A stretch of 64,000 nucleotides of DNA from Oxalobacteraceae bacterium (GCA_013284265.1 JABTBR010000003.1:62001-126000); one strand, 5' to 3'. Shown: positions 8,266-17,458, counted from the stretch's first letter. The notes: generated from the letters alone by a model not told the origin. Made by a program: numbers and translations.

Positions 8266-9660
8266 TTACTCGCCGCCGCCCTGGCCACCCTGGCCGCTGC
8301 TGTCGGCCGCCGCGGCGGCGCCACGGGTGCGCGGACCGCGCCGGGGCGGGCGTTTTTTCTTCGGTGCGCCGTCGGCGCCGCTACGCTGGGCGCTGTTGAC
8401 CAAATCGTCGCGGGTGGCTTCGTCGCCCTCGTAGAAGGCGGTCCACCATTCGCCCAGTTCGGCGTCGATCTCGCCGGAGGCGCAGCGCAGCAGCAGGAAG
8501 TCGTAGCCGGCGCGAAAGCGCAGGTGCTCCAGCAGCTTGTGCGGCGACTTGCCGGAGCGGCGCTCGAAGCGCGGCTGCATCGACCAGATGTCGCGCATGT
8601 CGGAACCGATCTTGCGCTGCAGGGCCAGTTTTTCGGTCTGCGAATCGAGCACGTCGTCGGCCGCCAGGTGCAGGGCCGGAATCGGGAATTCGCCGGCGGC
8701 GCGGTAGGCGGTCCATTTTTCCAGCACCTGGTGCCACAGCAGGGAGGCGAACAGGAAACCGGGCGAAACGGTCTTGCCGGCGCTGATGCGCGCGTCGGTC
8801 GCGTCCAGCGCCAGCGTGACGAACTTGATGCCCAGCGGCTGCTCCAGCACCACGTCGAGCAGCGGCAGCAGGCCGTGATGCAGGCCTTCCTTGCGCAGCT
8901 GCTGCAGGCAGGCCAGGGCCTGGCCGCTCATCAGCAGCTTCAGCATTTCGTCGAACACGCGCGCTGCCGGGACGTTGTTGATCAGCGGCGCCATCACCGG
9001 AATCGGCGCGGCGGTATGCGGCTCTATGCCGAACTTGAGCTTGGCGGCGAAGCGCACCACGCGCAGCATGCGCACCGGGTCTTCACGGTAGCGCGCTTCC
9101 GGCTGGCCGATGATGCGCAGCGTCTTGGCGCGGATGTCCTCGATGCCGCCATGGTAGTCCAGCACCTGTTCATTGGCCGGGTTGTAGTACATGGCATTGA
9201 TGGTAAAGTCGCGCCGCACCGCGTCTTCGGCCTGCGAGCCGAAGGTGTTATCGCGCAGCACACGGCCATGTTCGTCCTTGGGGGCCGAGGCCGAGGCGGT
9301 GCCGCGGAAGGTGGTCACCTCCAGCAGGTCCTGGCCGAACATCACGTGCACGATCTGGAAACGCTTGCCGATGATGAAGGCGCGCCGGAACAGCTTGCGC
9401 ACCTGTTCCGGCGTGGCGTTGGTGGCGATGTCGAAGTCTTTCGGCTTCACGCCCAGCAGCAGGTCGCGCACGGCGCCGCCGACGACGAAGGCTTCGAAGC
9501 CGGCTTCCTGCAGGGTGCTGGTGACGCGCACCGCGTTGGCCGACAGCAGGCGCGGGTCGATGCCGTGGTCAGCCGCGCCAAGGATGACCGGTTCGTCGCT
9601 ATTGCGTCCGCCCTTGTTGCTCTTGGTGCCCAGGATTTTGCGGATGAGTTTCTTAATCAT
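8266..9660 (-). CDS. pcnB: poly(A) polymerase I
   Basis: 464 residues from ATG 9660. This start is preferred over an in-frame ATG at 9699 because it overlaps the upstream phosphatase stop by 8 bases and gives the usual MIKKLIRKI start. The nucleotidyltransferase class II motif FVVGGAVRDLLLG followed by KDFDIATNA contains the catalytic Asp pair, and RRDFTINAMYY follows. The C-terminus is basic and Gly-rich (KKKRPPRRGPRTRG), as in PcnB RNA-binding tails. The enzyme adds 3' poly(A) tails and promotes RNA turnover. Confidence 0.93.
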   Translation of the reverse strand: MIKKLIRKILGTKSNKGGRNSDEPVILGAADHGIDPRLLSANAVRVTSTLQEAGFEAFVVGGAVRDLLLGVKPKDFDIATNATPEQVRKLFRRAFIIGKRFQIVHVMFGQDLLEVTTFRGTASASAPKDEHGRVLRDNTFGSQAEDAVRRDFTINAMYYNPANEQVLDYHGGIEDIRAKTLRIIGQPEARYREDPVRMLRVVRFAAKLKFGIEPHTAAPIPVMAPLINNVPAARVFDEMLKLLMSGQALACLQQLRKEGLHHGLLPLLDVVLEQPLGIKFVTLALDATDARISAGKTVSPGFLFASLLWHQVLEKWTAYRAAGEFPIPALHLAADDVLDSQTEKLALQRKIGSDMRDIWSMQPRFERRSGKSPHKLLEHLRFRAGYDFLLLRCASGEIDAELGEWWTAFYEGDEATRDDLVNSAQRSGADGAPKKKRPPRRGPRTRGAAAAADSSGQGGQGGGE

Positions 9661-10327
9661 TGAATAGGTCGAGTAATGGCCAGCCTTGGGCGGATGCATG
9701 CGTTTTCAGCGCGGCGTTGGGATTGGTCGCAACCGGATGGGTGACTACCGACATCAAAGGGATGTCGTTGTGCGAGTCGCTGTAGAAATGGCTGCTCTCG
9801 AAGCCATCGAGGGTGTGGCCCAGCTTTGCCAGCCAGGCCTGGGTGTGCACCACCTTGCCGGCGCCCTGGGTCGGGGTGCCGAGCAGGCGGCCGGTGATAT
9901 TGCCTTGCGCATCGGTCTCGGGCATCGCGGCGATCAGGTGCTCGACGCCCAGCGCGCGCGCGATCGGCGCGGTGACGAACTGATTGGTGGCCGTGACGAT
10001 GGCCACCAGGTCGCCTTCGTCCAGGTGGCGCTTGAGCAGTTCCAGCGCGGCCGGACGGATCGCCGGGGCGATCACCTCGGCCATGAACTGTTGCTGCAGG
10101 GCCAGCAGGCGCGGGCGCGGGATCGCGGCCAGCGTGCCCAGCGCGAATTCCAGGTATTCGACCGCGTCGAGCGTGCCGGCCTGGTATTGCTGGAAGAAGG
10201 CTTCGTTGCGGCTGGAGAAGGCTGCGGCGTCGACGGCGCCCTGGCGTACCAGGAACTGGCCCCATTCGAAGTCGGAGTCGATCGGCAGCAGGGTATGGTC
10301 AAGGTCAAACAGGGCGAGTTTCATCAT
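9653..10327 (-). CDS. HAD-IB family phosphatase (SerB-like)
   Basis: 224 residues. Motif I is FDLDHTLLP (nucleophile Asp and acid Asp), motif II lies in IVTATNQFVT, and motif III in FYSDSHNDIPLM. These define HAD subfamily IB, containing phosphoserine-phosphatase-like enzymes. Two consecutive ATGs (10327 and 10324) overlap the hda stop, and either may be used. The gene is translationally coupled to hda upstream and overlaps pcnB downstream. Its substrate cannot be predicted. Confidence 0.88.
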   Translation of the reverse strand: MMKLALFDLDHTLLPIDSDFEWGQFLVRQGAVDAAAFSSRNEAFFQQYQAGTLDAVEYLEFALGTLAAIPRPRLLALQQQFMAEVIAPAIRPAALELLKRHLDEGDLVAIVTATNQFVTAPIARALGVEHLIAAMPETDAQGNITGRLLGTPTQGAGKVVHTQAWLAKLGHTLDGFESSHFYSDSHNDIPLMSVVTHPVATNPNAALKTHASAQGWPLLDLFND

Positions 10328-10992
10328 TCTTTCGCTTCCGCCTGCAACCACTCGCGCAATAGCGGCAAGGTGATCGGGCGTTGGGTTTCAAGGGAATATT
10401 GGTCGAGCGAGTCCAGCATGGCCGACAGGGAACGCATGTCGCGCCGGAAATGCGATAGCAAATAGGGTAACACGCCGGGCGAGAGCGTCAAACCGCGCGC
10501 CGCCGCCGCGGTACTCAGGGCCGCCACTTTTTCATCGTCGGACAGGCCGTGGATCTGGTAAATCAGGCCCCAGCCCATGCGCGTGCGCAAATCTTCGCGC
10601 ACCGGCAAGACCGCCGGCGCCACCGCGCCGCTGCACACCATGAAGGCGTTGTTGGCGCGGATTTCATTAAACAGGGCAAAGGCGTCGATCTGCGACACCG
10701 GCGACAGCTTTTCGCAGTCGTCCAGCAGATACAGATCGACCTCGGGCGAATACACGAATTCGGACTCGATCGAAAACGGCGAGATATAGCGCGCCCGCTC
10801 GGTGCTGGCCAAGGCCTTGAGCAGATGGCTCTTGCCCACGCCGGCCTCGCCCCACAGGTAGGCGAAATGCTCGCGCGAGCGGCGGGCCGCGAACTGGCCC
10901 ATCAGCTGTGCCGCCTCGGCATTTTGTCCTACCTCGAACGATTCGAGGCTATGCGCCTGGTCTGCGCCTAAATCGAGCACCAGTTGTTTCAT
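10324..10992 (-). CDS. hda: DnaA regulatory inactivator Hda
   Basis: 222 residues, a short AAA+ protein related to DnaA domain III. The Walker A motif WGEAGVGKSHLL is intact, followed by Walker B-like LYLLDDCEKL. The N-terminus MKQLVLDLG carries the clamp-binding-type QL.L sequence used by Hda to contact the DNA sliding clamp and stimulate ATP hydrolysis on DnaA. It is first of a coupled hda / HAD / pcnB / folK run and lies immediately downstream of the permease gene. Confidence 0.93.
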   Translation of the reverse strand: MKQLVLDLGADQAHSLESFEVGQNAEAAQLMGQFAARRSREHFAYLWGEAGVGKSHLLKALASTERARYISPFSIESEFVYSPEVDLYLLDDCEKLSPVSQIDAFALFNEIRANNAFMVCSGAVAPAVLPVREDLRTRMGWGLIYQIHGLSDDEKVAALSTAAAARGLTLSPGVLPYLLSHFRRDMRSLSAMLDSLDQYSLETQRPITLPLLREWLQAEAKE

Positions 10993-11040
10993 GGCGTTCG
11001 CCCTGTCCTGATTAATTGCATATGCGTGTTTTTTGTTGCG

Positions 11041-12123
11041 TTACGCATTATAGAAGCTGCTGCTCAGGTAGTGGCGGCGCAGGTGCTTAAAAGCGACCAT
11101 TAAGATGGCCGAAGCGGGTAAAGCGAGCAATACGCCGACAAATCCGAATAATTGGCCGAAGGCCAGCAGGGCGAAGATGACGGCCAGCGGATTGAGGCCG
11201 ATGCGTTCGCCCACCAGGCGCGGGGTCAGGAAGAAGCCTTCGAGCACCTGGCCCAGGCCGTAGATGCCGGCCACCCACAGCACCCCGCTCCAGTCGGTAA
11301 ACTGCAGCACGGCGGCGATCAGCGCCAGGATCAGCCCAAGGCCGAAGCCCAGGTAGGGAATGAACACCAGCAGGCCGGTGATGATGCCCACGGGCAACGC
11401 CACATCGAAGCCGGCGATCATCAGGCCGGTGGAGTAGTAGACCGCCAGCACCAGCATCACCAAGAGCTGGCCGCGCAGGTACTGGGCCAGCAGGGTGTCG
11501 ACTTCCTCGGCCATGGACATGGTGCGGATGATAAAGCGGCGCGGCACGGCGTCGGCGATGCGCGCCAGCATCGGATGCCAGTCCAGCAGCAGGTAGAACA
11601 GCACCACGGGAATCAGGACCAGGGTGGCGATCCAGCCCAGCACGGCGGTGCCGCCGACCCGGGCCGAGGCCAGCACGGCGCTCCAGATTTCGTCGCCCGA
11701 GGTGGCCAGCTGCTTGGCGGCCATCAGCTTGATGCCGGCGCTGTCGAGGCGCACCTTGATGCCCATTTCCTGCAGCTTGGGCGCCAGCAGGTCGTTGAGC
11801 TTGGCCAGGAAGGCGGGAATCTGGGCTTGCAGCAGCGGTACCTCGGTCTGCAGCACCGGCACCACGATCAGCACCAGGGCGGCGATCGCGGAGAAAAACA
11901 ACACCATCACGATGACCACGGCCAGCGGACGGGGCACGTCGAGCTTGCCCACGCGCAGGTGATCGATGCGGTCCACGCCCGGATTCAAGGCGTAGGCGAT
12001 GATGGCGGCGGCCAGGAAAGGGGTCAGCACCGGACCCAAAGTGATCAACAGAAGGAGGAATGCCAGCCAGACCGCTACCCAGAATGCCGTTTGCTTTTGC
12101 TCTACCGAGAGGGGAAATGGCAT
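11041..12123 (-). CDS. AI-2E family transporter (PerM-like permease)
   Basis: 360 residues with about eight hydrophobic segments: two near the N-terminus (residues 12-45), one near 65-90, a non-membrane stretch 90-150 ([20 protein letters not shown]), then five or six toward the C-terminus including [21 protein letters not shown] and [27 protein letters not shown]. This pattern is the PF01594 family. Members have been linked to autoinducer-2 or ion efflux; the substrate here is unknown. It diverges from purM, sharing a 147 bp intergenic region, the common betaproteobacterial arrangement. Confidence 0.88.
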   Translation of the reverse strand: MPFPLSVEQKQTAFWVAVWLAFLLLLITLGPVLTPFLAAAIIAYALNPGVDRIDHLRVGKLDVPRPLAVVIVMVLFFSAIAALVLIVVPVLQTEVPLLQAQIPAFLAKLNDLLAPKLQEMGIKVRLDSAGIKLMAAKQLATSGDEIWSAVLASARVGGTAVLGWIATLVLIPVVLFYLLLDWHPMLARIADAVPRRFIIRTMSMAEEVDTLLAQYLRGQLLVMLVLAVYYSTGLMIAGFDVALPVGIITGLLVFIPYLGFGLGLILALIAAVLQFTDWSGVLWVAGIYGLGQVLEGFFLTPRLVGERIGLNPLAVIFALLAFGQLFGFVGVLLALPASAILMVAFKHLRRHYLSSSFYNA

Positions 12124-12173
12124 GGATTTAGATTGTTTTACGTTAAAAAAGGGCGGTGGACGGGGCAGTTTGA

Positions 12174-12184
12174 TAAAATAGCGG
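12174..12184 (+). promoter_or_regulatory. candidate -10 region of purM (TAAAATAGCGG)
   Basis: TAAAATAGCGG lies about 90 bp before the purM start in the divergent intergenic region. The same TAAAATAGCG string recurs ahead of azlC (43810) and pgk (45191). No good -35 box is seen at 17 bp, so this is a tentative assignment. Confidence 0.4.
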
Positions 12185-12270
12185 ATTCGCCGGGTTTGTC
12201 GCGGGTTTGTTGCACTTTCGCGTCATTCCAGTGTCCGCCTTCTATTTTACCGCCTTCGCTGCCAAATACC

Positions 12271-13314
12271 ATGAGCCAAACTTCTAATGTTTCCCTGTCC
12301 TACCGTGACGCCGGCGTCGATATCGATGCAGGCGATGCCTTGGTCGATGCCATCAAACCCTTCGCCAAGCGCACCATGCGCGAAGGCGTCATGGGCGGCA
12401 TTGGCGGTTTCGGCGCACTGTTCGAGATCAGCAAGAAGTACAAAGAACCGGTGCTGGTATCGGGCACCGACGGCGTGGGCACCAAGCTGAAACTGGCTTT
12501 CGAGCTGAACCGCCACGACACCGTGGGCATCGATCTGGTGGCCATGAGCGTCAACGACATCCTGGTACAGGGCGCCGAGCCGCTGTTCTTCCTCGACTAC
12601 TTCGCCTGCGGCAAGCTCGACGTGCCGACCGCGACGGCCGTCATCAAGGGTGTGGCCAAGGGCTGCGAAATCTCCGGTTGCGCGCTGATCGGCGGCGAAA
12701 CCGCCGAAATGCCGAGCATGTACCCGGCCGGCGAATACGATCTGGCCGGCTTCGCCGTCGGCGCGGTCGAAAAATCGAAAATCATCGACGGCACCAAGAT
12801 CACCCCGGGCGACGTGGTGCTGGGCCTGGCCTCGTCGGGCGTGCACTCGAACGGTTACTCGCTGGTGCGCAAGATCATCGAAGTGGCGAAACCGGATCTG
12901 GAAGGCGACTTCCACGGCCGCAAGCTGTCCGACGTGCTGATGGAGCCGACCCGCATCTACGTCAAGCCGCTGCTGGCGCTGATGGAGTCCATGGAAGTCA
13001 AAGGCATGGTGCACATCACCGGCGGCGGTCTGGTGGAAAACGTGCCACGCGTACTGCAGCCTGGCCTGGTGGCCGAGCTGGACTCGAAATCGTGGACCAT
13101 GCCGCCGCTGTTCCAGTGGCTGCAGCAGCACGGTGGCGTGGCTGACGCCGAAATGCACCGCGTGTTCAACTGCGGTATCGGCATGATCGTCATCGTCTCG
13201 AAAGAGAACGCCGACGCCGCTTTTGCCCAGCTGACCGCGGCCGGCGAGTCCGTCTCGCGCATCGGCACCATCCGCGCCCGCGTGGGTGACGAGCATCAGA
13301 CCATCGTCGTGTAA
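12271..13314 (+). CDS. purM: phosphoribosylformylglycinamidine cyclo-ligase (AIR synthetase)
   Basis: 347 residues from ATG 12271. PurM closes the imidazole ring to give AIR in purine synthesis. Visible signatures: [17 protein letters not shown], the active-site loop [25 protein letters not shown] and [15 protein letters not shown]. Length equals the family norm. Its purine partners purC, purE and purK are in the window 36 kb away. A strong hairpin terminator follows it. Confidence 0.97.
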   Translation: MSQTSNVSLSYRDAGVDIDAGDALVDAIKPFAKRTMREGVMGGIGGFGALFEISKKYKEPVLVSGTDGVGTKLKLAFELNRHDTVGIDLVAMSVNDILVQGAEPLFFLDYFACGKLDVPTATAVIKGVAKGCEISGCALIGGETAEMPSMYPAGEYDLAGFAVGAVEKSKIIDGTKITPGDVVLGLASSGVHSNGYSLVRKIIEVAKPDLEGDFHGRKLSDVLMEPTRIYVKPLLALMESMEVKGMVHITGGGLVENVPRVLQPGLVAELDSKSWTMPPLFQWLQQHGGVADAEMHRVFNCGIGMIVIVSKENADAAFAQLTAAGESVSRIGTIRARVGDEHQTIVV

Positions 13315-13347
13315 GTTTTTTTGCCGGCGCTGCGCGCCCGGTCGGAG

Positions 13348-13384
13348 AAAGCGGAGCATGCCCCTGGCATCCTCCGCTTTTTTA
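13348..13384 (+). terminator. rho-independent terminator of purM
   Basis: Arms AAAGCGGAG (13348-13356) and CTCCGCTTT (13372-13380), continuing into TTTT. It overlaps the stop codon of the convergent toxin gene, and because the left arm begins with A residues it may work in both directions. Confidence 0.8.
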
Positions 13385-13714
13385 TTGTCGTTTCGCACCA
13401 CCAGGACGGTGCAGGTCTTCCAGGTCGATGCGCGTTACCTGGCCTGTCAGCGGGTTGTGGCAATCAAAGGTCAGTCGCCAGTTGGCGTTGATTTCCATGC
13501 TGTAGCGATGCAGGTGGCCACTCAGCCGTTTGACCCGTTTGATAACACCGAGGCCGGCGAGGATGTCGTCCAATGATTGTGCGGTGTCTAAATGTACCAG
13601 AGCGGCTCTGAGCACACTGGCCCAAGCGGGAGAAATGCCGCTGCTGTCCGCCCCCTGCGACGACCAGAAACGCCGCAAGCCTTTGTGTACAATGTCCGTA
13701 TCTTGAATGCTCAT
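13382..13714 (-). CDS. HigB/RelE-type toxin
   Basis: 110 residues. The central and C-terminal part (GVIKRVKRLSGHLHRYSMEINANWRLTFD and RIDLEDLH) matches the HigB-like branch of the RelE/ParE superfamily, ribosome-dependent mRNA endonucleases; the Arg/Tyr-rich strand RYSMEINANWRLTF is the family hallmark. The N-terminus is a little longer than usual HigB (92 residues), and another ATG is not obvious. Its likely antitoxin is on the opposite strand beginning 77 bp away, so the pair is divergent rather than a co-directional operon. Activity is not proven by sequence. Confidence 0.82.
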   Translation of the reverse strand: MSIQDTDIVHKGLRRFWSSQGADSSGISPAWASVLRAALVHLDTAQSLDDILAGLGVIKRVKRLSGHLHRYSMEINANWRLTFDCHNPLTGQVTRIDLEDLHRPGGAKRQ

Positions 13715-13739
13715 GCTGGGAGCGGCTTCGGCCCGGCAG

Positions 13740-13755
13740 ATGGCTGCAAAGCCAT
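13740..13755. promoter_or_regulatory. inverted repeat between toxin and antitoxin, candidate operator
   Basis: ATGGCTGCAAAGCCAT: perfect 6-bp arms with a 4-bp spacer, in the 76 bp between the divergent toxin and antitoxin starts. HTH antitoxins normally repress their own promoter through such palindromes, so this is a candidate binding site for the HigA-like protein; that role is inferred. Confidence 0.45.
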
Positions 13756-13790
13756 GCAGTCGAGCCTACTTTATCCGTGATGGAGTCAAT

Positions 13791-14084
13791 ATGATGACCA
13801 TGCACCCGGCAGAATACTTCGTAATGTCCTATGTCGAACCGCATCGACTTAACGCGGCTGATGTGGCTGCTTGTCTTGGCGTGGATCAGGATGTGGCGAC
13901 GCATTTTCTCGCCCGGGAGACATGCGTGACAGCTGAGCTTGCCGTTCGGCTGTCCCTGGCATTTGGCCGTTCGGCAGAGTCCTGGATGGCGATGCAGAGC
14001 GCGCATGATCTGGCGCATGCCAAGAAAACCGTCAAGAAAGACAGCGTCCGTCCATTTTCTTTCCCGCCCACGGACGCTGCCTGA
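13791..14084 (+). CDS. HigA-family antitoxin (HTH, XRE-type)
   Basis: 97 residues from ATG 13791 with GGAG 6 bases upstream; an earlier in-frame ATG (13707) lacks such a site. MHPAEYFVMSYVEPHRLNAADVAACLGVDQDVATHFLARETCVTAELAVRLSLAFGRSAESWMAMQ follows the HigA layout (HPGE-like start, helix-turn-helix, then the RLSLAFGRS.E.WMAMQ signature; longer stretch spans residues 4-70). It would bind DNA and neutralise the toxin encoded divergently. Confidence 0.85.
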   Translation: MMTMHPAEYFVMSYVEPHRLNAADVAACLGVDQDVATHFLARETCVTAELAVRLSLAFGRSAESWMAMQSAHDLAHAKKTVKKDSVRPFSFPPTDAA

Positions 14085-14111
14085 GGTTGACGGCTCAGGC
14101 CGTCAATCAGC

Positions 14112-15326
14112 TTACTTCTTGAGGATTTTTTTCACCGACGCCGGCCGCAGGCGGTAGGCGTCCGGCATGCCGGAGCCGAGCAGGGGGCGCAAATACATGC
14201 GGAAGGCGTCGGTGACGTCGGTGCCGCTGGCGCTGATGAACTCATCCTCCATGGTGCGGGTCTTGCCGGCCACGGCATCGAGCGGCAGCAGGTCGTAGTC
14301 GACCGAATAGAAGCCGGTGCGGCGGATCGCCACCGAGCCATCCTTTGTGCCCCACATGGCGAACTGTACGGCCTTCTCGCCCACTTCGCGCGCCTCGCGC
14401 TGGTCCACATCGGACACGCAGCCAATAAACGAGCGTTGCAGATAGCCGAAGGTGTCGCCGCGCACCCGCTTGATGCCCAGCTTGCTCTTGATCTCGTCGC
14501 ACAGCAGGTCGGCCAGCGCGCCGTTGCCCGACAGTTGCACATTGCCGTGGTCGTCGCGCTCGACGTCCTTGGACAGCAGCGTGGCGATGGCCGCGCCGCT
14601 GGCGTCGTGGATGCCCTCCGACACGGCGATCACGCAGCGCCCGTAGCGCTCATAGGTGGCTTTGACGTCGGCCAGGAACTGTTCCAGCACGAACACGCGC
14701 TCGGGCAGGTAGATCAGGTGCGGGCCGTCGTCGGGAAACTTCTTGCCCAGCGCCGAGGCGGCCGTCAGGAAGCCGGCGTGGCGGCCCATCACCACGCCCA
14801 CATACACGCCGGGCAGGGCGGCGTTGTCCAGATTGGCGCCGGCGAAGGCCTGGGCCACGAAGCGGGCGGCCGAGGGGAAGCCGGGCGTGTGGTCATTGCC
14901 GACCAGGTCGTTGTCTATGGTCTTGGGAATGTGCACGCAGCGCAGCGGATAGCGGGCCTTGGCCGCCTCCAGGCTGACGATGCGTACCGTGTCGGAAGAG
15001 TCGTTGCCGCCGATGTAGAAGAAATGCTCGATCTCATGGGCCTGCAAGACCCGGAAGATTTCCTGGCAATACGCGATGTCGGGCTTGTCGCGGGTCGAGC
15101 CCAGCGCCGAGGACGGTGTGGCGGCCACCAGTTCCAGGTTGTGGGTGGTTTCGCGGGTCAGGTCGACGAAGTCTTCGTTGACGATGCCGCGCACCCCGTG
15201 CTGGGCGCCATACACCCGGGTGATATCGTGGAAGCGGCGCGCCTCCAGCACCACCCCGGCCAGCGACTGGTTGATGACGGCGGTGGGTCCGCCTCCCTGT
15301 GCGACCAGAATTTTTCCCGACGACAT
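14112..15326 (-). CDS. 6-phosphofructokinase, probably PPi-dependent
   Basis: 404 residues from ATG 15326. An ATG six bases earlier touches the AAGGAG ribosome site directly, so the inner ATG at 6-base spacing is preferred. N-terminal VAQGGGPTAVINQSL binds the phosphoryl donor. At the position where ATP-dependent enzymes have GGDG the sequence is IGGND (Asp at the G104-equivalent, about residue 109), and IPKTIDNDL has Lys where ATP enzymes have Gly; both residues mark PPi-dependent enzymes. Asn replaces the first Asp of the usual motif. The downstream glycolytic genes pgk, pyk and fba lie 30 kb away. Confidence 0.88.
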   Translation of the reverse strand: MSSGKILVAQGGGPTAVINQSLAGVVLEARRFHDITRVYGAQHGVRGIVNEDFVDLTRETTHNLELVAATPSSALGSTRDKPDIAYCQEIFRVLQAHEIEHFFYIGGNDSSDTVRIVSLEAAKARYPLRCVHIPKTIDNDLVGNDHTPGFPSAARFVAQAFAGANLDNAALPGVYVGVVMGRHAGFLTAASALGKKFPDDGPHLIYLPERVFVLEQFLADVKATYERYGRCVIAVSEGIHDASGAAIATLLSKDVERDDHGNVQLSGNGALADLLCDEIKSKLGIKRVRGDTFGYLQRSFIGCVSDVDQREAREVGEKAVQFAMWGTKDGSVAIRRTGFYSVDYDLLPLDAVAGKTRTMEDEFISASGTDVTDAFRMYLRPLLGSGMPDAYRLRPASVKKILKK

Positions 15327-15400
15327 GCGCATCTCCTTGTGAGTTGAACGGCAGCAGTCGCTAGCCTACTCCAATTCGATGCGCTGTTGCGTGCTGGTGA

Positions 15401-17440
15401 TCAGGGCGTGCCGATATTACGTGCCAAAAATTTCTCGACCCGGGTCCAGAAGTCGATGCGGGTGGCGGGCAGGCTCCAGCCATGGCCTTCCTCGGGGTAC
15501 TCGATCCACTCGACTTGCTTGTTATGCGCCTGCACGGCATCACGGAACTTGAGACCGTGATTGAGCGGTACGAGCTTGTCGGCGCCGCCATAGGCCATCA
15601 GCAGTGGCTGCTTGAGCTTGTCGGCGAGCAGCAGCGGCGAGGTCGCCTTGAGCTGTTCCGCGTCCTTGAGCGGATCGCCGATGAAGACCGGCATCGCGTA
15701 CTGTTTCGAACCATCGCTGATGTCCGAGGTATACAACCAGCTTCCGGTGTACAGCAGCTTGATGTCGGTGACCCCGCGCCAGTCGATGCCGCAGCGATAC
15801 AGCTCGGGATCCTTGATCAGGCCCATCAGGGTGGCGTAGCCGCCGTAGCCGGCGCCGGCGATGCAGATGCGCGCGGGATCGGCGTAGCCTTCGGCGATAG
15901 CCCAGCGGGTGCCATCGGCCAGGTCGTCCTGCATCTTCAGCCCCCATTGTTTGTAACCGGCGTTCATATGCGCGAGGCCGCGGCCCGCGCTGCCACGGTA
16001 TTCCGGCTCCAGCACGGCATAACCGCGCGATGCAAGGAACTGGGTCCGGGCATCCCAGCCCCAGCTGTTGCCGCGTGCGAAAGGACCATCGTGCGCCAGC
16101 ACCACCATGGGCAGATTTTTGTTCTGAGCTGCAGGCAGCGTCAGCCAGGCGGGGATGCTGCGGCCGTCGCGGGCCCGGTAATGCACCAGTTGCTGGGGAC
16201 TCATCTGTGCTGGGACGATAGTGGGACGAGCGCCGCCGATCGGTCGGAAGGTTTTTTTCTCGCGGTTGTACAGCAGATAGTTGCTGGGCTGGACATCTGA
16301 ATAGGATTCGATCAGCAGCCAGGGTGTTGCCTGTTTGACAGGCGCGGATAACAGGTTGATGGTGTTGGGCAACTGGGCGTCAATTTCAGCCTGCAAGGCC
16401 TTCATGCCCGGGTCGAACCATAGCGTATCGACGGCCTCGCCGCGGTAGCGGACGCCCAGCAAGGTGCGACCATCCATAATCACGCTGCCGTTGAAGTCAA
16501 ACTCTTCGATGGCAAATAGCGGAGCGTCGCTGAGCTTATTTTTAAGCAGATCGAAGGTGTAAAGTGCGGCTTTGTCGCGCTCGCCCCGCGCCCGCACATA
16601 CAAGATGCCATCCGCACCGAACCCCAGCGGCGTGAAGCTGTTCTTGCCGGGACGGTAATGGTTGAACTTGGCCACATCACGCCACTCCGCAGTGGCCGGA
16701 TCCAGATAGTGAATTGTCCGAATGTCCTGATCGACGCTGGTGCTCAGGCGTGGAACGCCTTGTTGATCGAGCCACCAGTCTTTGGCATCGCCGGTTTGAC
16801 TGAGTTCGGTGCTGCGACCGGTGACGGTATTGAGCCGCAGCAGACTGACATTCTGGATTTCCCGATCGTTGAATTGCACATTGCGCACAATAATCGAATC
16901 GGAATCCTGGCTGCCGCGCTGGCTGAACATATAGGTATGCCAGGGCAGGATATTCCGCTCGTCCATGCGCGTTAGCAGACTGGCGTTGCGTCTGGCCAGC
17001 CGGCGGAAGCCGCTGCCGTCGGCATTGACCGCGAACAGGCCCGGCGCGTAACGCACATCGCCCGGCGCGAGCGAGTTGTCGGTCGCGTTGTAAACCAGAC
17101 GCTCATTGTTGACCCATTGCACATTGCCGATGTCGGCATCCTGGAACTGGGCAACGATTCGGATGGCATTGCTACTCAGCTCAATGACGGCCAGGCGATC
17201 ATGGGTAGCGATGCTAGGATCGGTCGGGACTGCCCCTGTGGCGAGTCCGACTTTCACCGCGAGGTATTTCCCTGACGGCGAGAGCAGCGCACCGCCGAAA
17301 TTGGAATTGCTGAAGAATGAGGCGATGGGCGGCAGTTGGTTCTGCGCGGGTGCGGTGTCGGCAGCCACGGCATGGCCGGCGCCTAAGGCGCACAGGAATA
17401 TCAAAGCGGTGCGCAGGGCGCGCGGATGAGCAAAGGACAT
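15401..17440 (-). CDS. S9 family peptidase paralogue 1, catalytic Ser replaced (predicted pseudo-peptidase)
   Basis: 679 residues with a signal peptide (residues 1-27, ending GHAVA|AD). An N-terminal beta-propeller-like region (about 40-400) precedes an alpha/beta-hydrolase domain (about 415-679) of the prolyl-oligopeptidase / acylaminoacyl-peptidase type. The nucleophile elbow reads GAGYGGYA: residue 531 is Gly (GGC, 15848-15850) where the three neighbouring paralogues have Ser in GASYGGYA. The oxyanion-loop HGGP is HDGP here. Asp (GGAD) and His (EEGHGW) of the triad remain. The protein is otherwise full length with no frameshift, so it may be a catalytically dead binding protein. It is the last of four tandem paralogues in transcription order. 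Confidence 0.9.
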   Translation of the reverse strand: MSFAHPRALRTALIFLCALGAGHAVAADTAPAQNQLPPIASFFSNSNFGGALLSPSGKYLAVKVGLATGAVPTDPSIATHDRLAVIELSSNAIRIVAQFQDADIGNVQWVNNERLVYNATDNSLAPGDVRYAPGLFAVNADGSGFRRLARRNASLLTRMDERNILPWHTYMFSQRGSQDSDSIIVRNVQFNDREIQNVSLLRLNTVTGRSTELSQTGDAKDWWLDQQGVPRLSTSVDQDIRTIHYLDPATAEWRDVAKFNHYRPGKNSFTPLGFGADGILYVRARGERDKAALYTFDLLKNKLSDAPLFAIEEFDFNGSVIMDGRTLLGVRYRGEAVDTLWFDPGMKALQAEIDAQLPNTINLLSAPVKQATPWLLIESYSDVQPSNYLLYNREKKTFRPIGGARPTIVPAQMSPQQLVHYRARDGRSIPAWLTLPAAQNKNLPMVVLAHDGPFARGNSWGWDARTQFLASRGYAVLEPEYRGSAGRGLAHMNAGYKQWGLKMQDDLADGTRWAIAEGYADPARICIAGAGYGGYATLMGLIKDPELYRCGIDWRGVTDIKLLYTGSWLYTSDISDGSKQYAMPVFIGDPLKDAEQLKATSPLLLADKLKQPLLMAYGGADKLVPLNHGLKFRDAVQAHNKQVEWIEYPEEGHGWSLPATRIDFWTRVEKFLARNIGTP

Positions 17441-17458
17441 GATTACCTTGAATGGTGG

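Noticed and set aside
7462..9663. 733-codon plus-strand frame opposite folK and pcnB
   Set aside because: Runs antisense to conserved genes with Arg/Ala/Gly-rich sequence and no motif.
15401..17440. Peptidase paralogue 1 as a frameshifted pseudogene
   Set aside because: The frame is continuous with signal peptide and C-terminus intact; only active-site residues differ, so it is kept as a coding gene.
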